From: Candidatus Zixiibacteriota bacterium
Lineage (GTDB): Bacteria > Zixibacteria > MSB-5A5 > GN15 > JACZUZ01
DNA: 11,967 nucleotides
Assembly: GCA_022563625.1 (NCBI GenBank)
Contig: JADFNA010000017.1
Span: 1 to 11,967, forward strand
Direction: 5' to 3'
Part shown: positions 7,364 through 11,967 of the stretch, piece after piece
Layout: each line of letters begins with the position of its first letter
Position numbering within the stretch: the stretch's first letter is position 1
The notes under the pieces: generated by a model
What the model was told of the DNA's origin: nothing
Seen by the model: only the letters and a program-made list of their open reading frames with translations
Database searches by the model: none
Made by a program: the position numbers and the translations under genes

Positions 7364-8244
7364 GAACACATGAAAGTTTTGTACCTCGTGCGCTCGACGA
7401 TGCGCAGTCAGGCGGCGGGAAACCGTCATTGCTGACAGTTATCTCCGGCAAAGGCGGGGCGGGCAAATCTACGATTGCGTTCAATCTGGCGATCGCCGCC
7501 GGCCGCAGTGGAATGCGTACGCTGCTGGTTGACCTGGACTGGCAGTTGGGCAATCTGCACATTCTGGCAAATGTACACGCCGGACGCAGCTTCGAGAATG
7601 TAATTAGCCAGCCAGAATTAGTAAGCGAGGCGCTCACGCCAATCAATGATACCGTGTCGCTTCTTGCGTCGGCGGCAATCAGCGGGATCAGCATGTGGCC
7701 CACGGCAGATGAAGTGCAATTCTTTTTCGTCAATGCCGCAGACAGGCTGTCCAGATTTGATCTGATGATTGTCGACACGCCGTCAGGAATATCCGAACAG
7801 GTTGCTGTGGTCGCGACGCTGTCAGATGAGGTTTTGATCACATTGAATCCGGAGTTGACAGCGCTTTCGGCGGCATACGGCCAGTACAAGTGGCTCGTTG
7901 GAAAAGCGCCGGAGGTTTCCGGGTCGCTGCTGGTTAACCGCGCCAGCGGGGCCGAGGAGGCGCGGGAAATCTCGAAAAGTTTTGTGGCTCTGTGCGCCCG
8001 TTTTCTCGGGCGCAAACCGAAGGTCCTCGGGTTTCTCCATGAAGACCGTGCGCTGGTACGGGCGGTTGCGCGCCAGCGTTCGGTGTTCGCCGAGAGTCCG
8101 CAGCCGGTTATCGCCCGGCAGTTTTCGACACTGGCCGGACAGGTGGGAGAGCGTCTGTTCAAAAATCGCACAGCTGCGCAAAGACAGGGCAATGCGCAGC
8201 GTCTAACAAATAATATAGAGCAAACAGTCGATAGCAGGGAATAG
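7360..8244 (+). CDS. flhG: FlhG (FleN/YlxH), MinD/ParA-type ATPase
   Basis: FlhG is a MinD-like ATPase that limits flagellar number and in many species stimulates FlhF. The 294-aa protein has the deviant Walker A motif SGKGGAGKST (residues 29-38), the Walker A' aspartate region LLVDLDWQLGN (D58, D60), and the Walker B-like region IVDTPSGIS (D139). The following LNPELTALSAAYGQYKWL matches the family's PExT-DAY segment. The C-terminus contains a possible amphipathic membrane-binding helix (FSTLAGQVGERLF), then a hydrophilic tail. The N-terminal leader is only about 23 residues and reads ALDDAQSGGGK where many FlhGs carry DQAxxLR, the FlhF-activating motif, so that function may be missing. AGGAGG at 7349-7354 is 5 nt before the ATG, the strongest SD in the window. 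It overlaps flhF by 4 nt and ends 7 nt before fliA. Confidence 0.95.
   Translation: MRTHESFVPRALDDAQSGGGKPSLLTVISGKGGAGKSTIAFNLAIAAGRSGMRTLLVDLDWQLGNLHILANVHAGRSFENVISQPELVSEALTPINDTVSLLASAAISGISMWPTADEVQFFFVNAADRLSRFDLMIVDTPSGISEQVAVVATLSDEVLITLNPELTALSAAYGQYKWLVGKAPEVSGSLLVNRASGAEEAREISKSFVALCARFLGRKPKVLGFLHEDRALVRAVARQRSVFAESPQPVIARQFSTLAGQVGERLFKNRTAAQRQGNAQRLTNNIEQTVDSRE
8207..8234 (+). promoter_or_regulatory. Weak candidate sigma-28 promoter ahead of fliA
   Basis: CAAA (8207-8210), 16 nt, then GTCGATAG (8227-8234) resembles the sigma-28 consensus TAAA-N15-GCCGATAA, matching 9 of 12 bases. It lies in an AT-rich stretch at the 3' end of flhG, just before the sigma-28 gene, where positive autoregulation would be sensible. 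The match is imperfect and lies inside a coding region, so chance is a real possibility. Confidence 0.2.
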
Positions 8245-8251
8245 CGGAAGT

Positions 8252-9259
8252 ATGTCCAACACAACCAGACATCTAAGACTCGATGAGACAGAAGTGAACG
8301 AAGATACACTCGAAAGATCTCCAGTGGAAAGCGAAGAGCGCTCCGAGGCGCCCGAGCGTCCAATCGTAACATCAAAATTCGAAGAGCAATCGGGCGACCA
8401 GTTGGTCGAGTCGGCGCTGGTCGGCTCAGCGCAGGACACTGACGAAGTCGTGGCCGAGCTCGACCAGGCCAAGAAACGCAAGCGCGAACGCCGTTCAGCG
8501 CAGGCGGCGCTGGAATGGACACGATACCGGCGCACCCGCTCTGATGAATCTCGTGACAAACTGTTAAATCTCTACCTGCCGCTGGTGCGCAGCGTGGCCG
8601 GGCGGATGGCGATGGGGTTCCCGCGTTCGGTAGAGCTGCAGGACCTGGTCAATACCGGCGTGATCGGATTGATTGAGGCATTCAAAAATTTCGATCCGGA
8701 CCGGGGTGTGAAATTTGAAACGTATGCGGTCCCGCGGATTCGCGGCGCCATACTTGATGAGCTTCGCGCATTGGACTGGGTGCCGCGATCGACACGCGCC
8801 AAGGCAAGGAATATCGGCAAGGCGACGGTTGAACTGGAGAATGATTTCGGCAGGCCCCCGACCGAGGATGAGCTGGCCATGCGCCTCGACTTTACGCACA
8901 CGGAACTGATGGCGGCGTTAGATGATGTGAGCTGCACGACAGTGCTGTCGCTTGACGAAGTCATCTTTCGGGATGAAGACAACCGCCAGGCGCCGAGGAT
9001 TGAGTCTGTCGCGGACACGTCGGACACGTCGGTGCTCAACACTGTTCTCAAGAAAGAGCTGCAGGCGTTTCTGCGGGTGGCGATTGACAAGCTGACCGAA
9101 CAGGAGAAACTGGTTATTGCGCTGTATTATTTCGAGGAGTTGACTCTCAAAGAAATCGGCGCGGTCATGAGTATTTCAGAGTCCCGTGTGTCGCAGATAC
9201 ACACAAAGGCGGTCTCCAAACTACGGGGGCTAATACAGGAGCGTTTCGGGAACACATAG
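8252..9259 (+). CDS. fliA: FliA, sigma-28 for flagellar late genes, with N-terminal extension
   Basis: This sigma factor directs RNA polymerase to late flagellar and chemotaxis promoters. From about residue 85 on it is a typical FliA/SigD: region 2 (LYLPLVRSVAGRMAMGFPRSVELQDLVNTGVIGLIEAF, GVKFETYAVPRIRGAILDELR), region 3 (DWVPRSTRAKARNI, GRPPTEDELAMRL), and region 4 with its helix-turn-helix (LTEQEKLVIALYYFEELTLKEIGAVMSISESRVSQIHTKAV, from residue 281). The protein is 335 aa against about 240-255 for usual family members. The surplus is N-terminal: an acidic, probably disordered segment (about 1-72), then the basic patch KKRKRERR (74-81). No internal ATG lies between 8252 and the core, and the ATG at 8252 follows flhG by 7 nt, supporting the long form. 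The GGAAG next to the ATG is too close for a normal SD; CAGGGA (8235-8240) is the alternative. Confidence 0.96.
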   Translation: MSNTTRHLRLDETEVNEDTLERSPVESEERSEAPERPIVTSKFEEQSGDQLVESALVGSAQDTDEVVAELDQAKKRKRERRSAQAALEWTRYRRTRSDESRDKLLNLYLPLVRSVAGRMAMGFPRSVELQDLVNTGVIGLIEAFKNFDPDRGVKFETYAVPRIRGAILDELRALDWVPRSTRAKARNIGKATVELENDFGRPPTEDELAMRLDFTHTELMAALDDVSCTTVLSLDEVIFRDEDNRQAPRIESVADTSDTSVLNTVLKKELQAFLRVAIDKLTEQEKLVIALYYFEELTLKEIGAVMSISESRVSQIHTKAVSKLRGLIQERFGNT

Positions 9260-9337
9260 GGACAAAAATCGGCAGGGTCCCGAGCGTTAGCGTGTTTACG
9301 AGCAGCGGCGGGGGAGTTGCAAGGTGTGGAGGTGGGC

Positions 9338-9742
9338 ATGATTGATTCTCAAGGAATTCATAATCTGTCCCGGGCGGCCGGAGATGAGAGTCTGCAGCGC
9401 GCGCAGCGAGTCAACAAGGACGGTCATGCCGAACAGGATAAAGGCGGCCATGGGCGGAGAGGCAAAAGGCCCGCAGGCGAAAAGGAACATGCGCGCGACA
9501 TGTATGAACGGACGGCGGAAGACGTCAACGTGGAATCTTCAACGAAAGATTCGGCGCTGATTGTTAACAATCCGGCGGTCCCCGGGCAAGTGACAGAAAA
9601 GACAAAGAAGATAACTGATTCAAGTGACAAGATTCTCAAAGAGCCGGGCGCAGCAGACGCCGGAACTCCGGATGGAAAGAGTGAGTTAAGTGAAAACAGT
9701 GATCTTGGTGATAACAGTGATCATATAGACTTGATGGGATAA
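9338..9742 (+). CDS. Hypothetical hydrophilic, probably disordered protein after fliA
   Basis: I do not recognise this 134-aa protein. It has no membrane span, no cysteine and few hydrophobic residues, and is rich in K, E, D, S and G, suggesting intrinsic disorder. The N-terminus MIDSQGIHNLSRAAGDESL is the least biased part. The C-terminus has a short acidic repeat, ENSDLG then DNSDHI, encoded by AACAGTGATC copies at 9695-9704 and 9713-9722. The frame extends up to TTG 9317, but ATG 9338 is preferred because GGAGGT (9328-9333) sits 4 nt upstream. That good SD and its place between fliA and the SwrB-like gene argue for a real gene. A disordered small protein next to sigma-28 could be an anti-sigma factor, but I see no FlgM motif, so no function is assigned. 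Confidence 0.6.
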   Translation: MIDSQGIHNLSRAAGDESLQRAQRVNKDGHAEQDKGGHGRRGKRPAGEKEHARDMYERTAEDVNVESSTKDSALIVNNPAVPGQVTEKTKKITDSSDKILKEPGAADAGTPDGKSELSENSDLGDNSDHIDLMG

Positions 9743-9766
9743 TGTACGCAAACGGGAGGCGCTAAA

Positions 9767-10291
9767 ATGGAATTTACTAATGATCAATTGATTGACGCCG
9801 CATTGAATCTGACAGGGTATGTAGCGGCGGTGTTGTTTTCTCTGATAATCTATAGCATCTATTTCGGACGCAAAATCTCCAATCTTGAAGACGCCGTGCG
9901 CTGCGCCGCAGGCTGGACCGAAAGTCCAGGTTTTAGTGAGCGCAGTAACGAGCGTGGCGTTGAAGTTGATCCGAGTGGGGCCCATAAATCCGCGCTGCGA
10001 GAGTCTCGATTGAATTCAGACATGGGCGACAGTGTCGGTGGCAGTGTCGCAGACGATCGGGATACAAAGCGCCCTGAGTTTCTGGATCTCAGCGCCAGTT
10101 ACCAGGAACAAAGTTACCACGGAAAAGCCGACAGGTTTGCACGCAACCGCGGGGAGGTGATTCGCCTGGCGCGTAAAATGCTTGAGGCGGGGAACACGGC
10201 CGATCGCGTATCCGACTTGCTGCCGATTTCGGAGTCAGAAATGCGGCTGGTACAGATGGGCGCTCAGGCGGGCGGTCTACAGAGGCGCTAA
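9767..10291 (+). CDS. SwrB-like single-pass membrane protein
   Basis: This 174-aa protein has a short polar N-terminus, one membrane span (about 17-36, GYVAAVLFSLIIYSIYFG), a variable hydrophilic middle (about 40-120), and a C-terminal helical module at about 128-165. The module contains EVIRLARKMLEAGNTADRVSDLL followed by SESEMRLV. This is the architecture of Bacillus SwrB and of the DUF2802/DUF6115-type proteins: N-terminal anchor, linker, then a small helix-turn-helix-like end. SwrB (about 167 aa) is also encoded just after the sigma-28 gene sigD, and it promotes maturation of the flagellar export apparatus. The family link is from architecture and position, not from strong sequence identity, so the role is inference. 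GGGAGG (9754-9759) is 7 nt before the ATG. Confidence 0.7.
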   Translation: MEFTNDQLIDAALNLTGYVAAVLFSLIIYSIYFGRKISNLEDAVRCAAGWTESPGFSERSNERGVEVDPSGAHKSALRESRLNSDMGDSVGGSVADDRDTKRPEFLDLSASYQEQSYHGKADRFARNRGEVIRLARKMLEAGNTADRVSDLLPISESEMRLVQMGAQAGGLQRR

Positions 10292-10358
10292 CAGATACAA
10301 AAATGTAAAATCCGTTCAGGTTTAACCTTAGAAAACAGCAGAAGGCAAGAATAGAGCA
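10292..10358 (+). other. Spacer before the DUF2225 gene
   Basis: This 67-nt AT-rich spacer has a small odd-centred dyad AGGTT-T-AACCT (10318-10328) and only a weak SD (AAGG or GAG) before the ATG at 10359. I see no clear sigma-70 or sigma-28 promoter and no terminator. It may hold a secondary promoter, but the sequence does not show one. Confidence 0.3.
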
Positions 10359-11537
10359 ATGGACACACCATCATTTAATACAAAGGTTGAATGCCCGCTG
10401 TGCGGGTCGGTCAATGAATTTGAAACCATTCGTGTCGGGGCGTATGTGGAAACGGGGCGTGACACTGATTTCTGTCCGATCGGGGTGAAATGGCGCTTTG
10501 AAGAATATCGCGGATACAATCCGCTGGTATTTTTCGTGGCTACCTGCCCCAAATGTTATTACAGCCGCGAATTCAATGACGCTTTCAAAGGCTGGAAAAG
10601 CGACAGCACATTCAAGACATACCGCCTGAAAAGGATTAAGACTTTGCATCTTGAGGAACTGGCGCAGGATAATGCGATAATAAAACGCCTCGGCCAGAGT
10701 ATTGACCTTGATAAATCACCCAATGAGAGCGCGATCGCAAAGTTACTGTTGACGATACGCGATGAGACGCTTAATGAGCGCCCTTCCAATCTTGATCTCG
10801 GGCGGTTCTATCTAAGAATTGCATGGGTGATGCGCCAGTTGGATGCCAACGGGCCGCCGCAGCGTTCAAGCGCAGTGGAACCGTTCTCAGCAATCGATCA
10901 GAAATTTGAGGTATGGGCGGAGGGACTGGCATCCTGGACCACTTACCGCGATGAGTTATTTGGAGAGCTGAATCGAAGCCTGGCAGATGGTGATCGCAAA
11001 GCTGGGTCCGAACAGTCTAAAATCGAATCGTCTTATGCTGAGATCAAAGAGCAACTGCTGGCTTATGAAGAAAAATGCAGATCGCTGGGCGATGAACTCA
11101 CAGGGATAATCAAGTCACATCGGGCGATTGCCGTTGGACCGGCGGTTGGCCGGCCAGAGGCGCCGTTCGGCGGCAAGGGCAGCCTGTATGAATTTCTCAC
11201 CGATTTGAAACGTGACTGGTCGGAAACGCCTCTTGATGAGCGAGAAGCGCTCAACAGAGCGGTTGAGGGATACCAGAAAGCTCTGGAGGCGGGCAAGGAA
11301 GTCTCAGCCGGAAATTTGCAGATCCAGGTATGTTACTTGATTGCCGAATTATCCCGGCGCGCCGGAGAGTTTGCAAAGGCGCGGGAGTTCTTCAACAGTG
11401 TTATCAAAGTCGGACAGGAATATGTCCGCGAACATCAAGCGGACAAATCACGCACCGCCCTGGCTCGCAAGATACTTGATCTCGCGGCGGAGCAAACACA
11501 GGCAGCCAAAGAAGCGGCGGCGGGCGTGACTACATAG
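10359..11537 (+). CDS. DUF2225 zinc-ribbon protein with coiled-coil and TPR-like C-terminus
   Basis: The N-terminal 70 residues match the DUF2225 pattern. CPLC (C12, C15), DxDFCP (C39), GYNPLVFFVATCPKC (C63, C66) and YYSREFNDAF together look like a zinc ribbon. The middle is helical, with a probable coiled coil at about 203-255 rich in E, K and L. The last ~100 residues include EALNRAVEGYQKAL (from 296) and CYLIAELSRRAGEFAKAREFFNSVIKVGQE, the pattern of tetratricopeptide helices, so a protein-interaction role is likely. The cellular function of DUF2225 is unknown. Its location between the SwrB-like gene and the PilZ gene suggests a motility or envelope role, but this is inference. The length (392 aa) is longer than a bare DUF2225 domain because of the C-terminal helices. 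The SD is weak. Confidence 0.82.
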   Translation: MDTPSFNTKVECPLCGSVNEFETIRVGAYVETGRDTDFCPIGVKWRFEEYRGYNPLVFFVATCPKCYYSREFNDAFKGWKSDSTFKTYRLKRIKTLHLEELAQDNAIIKRLGQSIDLDKSPNESAIAKLLLTIRDETLNERPSNLDLGRFYLRIAWVMRQLDANGPPQRSSAVEPFSAIDQKFEVWAEGLASWTTYRDELFGELNRSLADGDRKAGSEQSKIESSYAEIKEQLLAYEEKCRSLGDELTGIIKSHRAIAVGPAVGRPEAPFGGKGSLYEFLTDLKRDWSETPLDEREALNRAVEGYQKALEAGKEVSAGNLQIQVCYLIAELSRRAGEFAKAREFFNSVIKVGQEYVREHQADKSRTALARKILDLAAEQTQAAKEAAAGVTT

Positions 11538-11556
11538 GCTCAATTTAGGACTGGCA

Positions 11557-11967
11557 GTGCAAACAGGTAATAAACGCACATCGCAAGCAACCTGCGTGGA
11601 GGAATTGGACTTGTGGCAGAAGGTGACGATCAGTAAGCCGGATGACGCAAACCAGGTTTGGTTTGAAAGTCGTGTGGATGATTCTGACAAAGATGTGTTG
11701 TATCTGCCGTTTCCGTTGGATGACTCCCGGATGGCGTATGGCAACCGGACAGAAGTGACTTTCATAAAGGATGAGTGTCTCTATCAGTTTGATGCGATAC
11801 TGGACTCCGGAATTTTAGACAAGCGACAGTATTTAACTTTGCACCCGACTTCAGGTGTGCGTCATGTACAGCGGCGCGCTGCTGCCCGGATGGACATGCG
11901 GTTGAAAATAGAGATCGCGCGAATTCAGCGGCCGATTAGACAACAGGTCTTTGTTGAAGACCTAAAC
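11557..11967 (+). CDS. ycgR: YcgR-type c-di-GMP-binding PilZ protein (3' end outside window)
   Basis: An open frame from GTG 11557 runs off the window end (137 codons visible, no stop). TAGGA (11546-11550) lies 6 nt upstream of the GTG and the gene starts 19 nt after the DUF2225 stop. The first ~100 residues look like the YcgR N-terminal beta-barrel domain (VWFESRVDDSDKDVLYLPFP, EVTFIKDECLYQFDAILDSG). Next is HVQRRAAARMDMRLKIEI, the start of a PilZ domain with the c-di-GMP-binding RxxxR motif (R107, R111) and the family's QRRxxxR. YcgR binds c-di-GMP and brakes the flagellar motor, which fits this operon. The rest of the PilZ barrel, including the D/NxSxxG motif, lies outside the window. The gene symbol is by family resemblance. 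Confidence 0.85.
   Translation, partial: MQTGNKRTSQATCVEELDLWQKVTISKPDDANQVWFESRVDDSDKDVLYLPFPLDDSRMAYGNRTEVTFIKDECLYQFDAILDSGILDKRQYLTLHPTSGVRHVQRRAAARMDMRLKIEIARIQRPIRQQVFVEDLN

Noticed and set aside
7200..8522. Minus-strand 440-codon open frame opposite flhG and fliA
   Set aside because: It lies fully antisense to two secure genes, its translation is rich in S, R, P and L with no recognisable domain, and it is explained by the codon bias of the + strand genes.
9259..9281. Possible terminator after fliA (GGGAC ... GTCCC)
   Set aside because: Only a 5-bp stem with a 13-nt loop and no T-run; downstream genes look co-transcribed.

Overview
The window is the core of a flagellar assembly and motility operon, read entirely on the + strand. 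In order it holds fliO, fliP, fliQ, fliR, flhB and flhA (the export-gate membrane proteins of the flagellar type III secretion system), flhF and flhG (flagellar placement and number control), a sigma-28 gene (fliA), an unrecognised hydrophilic ORF, a SwrB-like single-pass membrane protein, a DUF2225 zinc-ribbon/TPR-like protein, and the 5' part of a YcgR-type PilZ gene cut by the window end. I see no tRNA, rRNA, insertion sequence or CRISPR array, and no convincing terminator, so the simplest reading is one long polycistronic transcript.

The organism is a flagellated bacterium with moderate GC content (roughly 50-55% by eye). The order fliOPQR-flhB-flhA-flhF-flhG-fliA-(swrB-like) is shared by Firmicutes and several deep-branching phyla. 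Signal peptides on FliO/FliP and the DUF2225 + PilZ neighbours fit a little-studied Gram-negative lineage (FCB or candidate-phylum type), but taxonomy cannot be fixed from this sequence and that assignment is inference.

From flhB onward the operon is tight: flhB/flhA are separated by 9 nt, flhA/flhF overlap by 11 nt, flhF/flhG overlap by 4 nt (ATGA), and flhG/fliA are separated by 7 nt. Two spacers break this pattern. The fliO-fliP spacer (600-769) carries a perfect dyad, an imperfect direct repeat and a small hairpin with a Shine-Dalgarno-like loop. The fliQ-fliR spacer (1839-2129) carries tandem CCGGCGCCA copies and an open but start-less coding-looking stretch.

The genes form one pathway. 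FliPQR make the export channel, FlhB the substrate-specificity switch and FlhA the export gate; FlhF/FlhG set where and how many flagella are built; sigma-28 turns on late genes; the SwrB-like protein may act on export-apparatus maturation; and the PilZ protein is expected to brake the motor in response to c-di-GMP. The most unusual points are an FlhF whose G3 and G4 GTPase motifs are degenerate, paired with an FlhG lacking a recognisable DQAxxLR activator motif; a FliA with an extra acidic-then-basic N-terminal segment of about 70-85 residues; and two poorly characterised proteins (a disordered ORF and DUF2225/TPR) embedded in the flagellar locus. No wholly new system is demonstrated; the rest is a well-known module.
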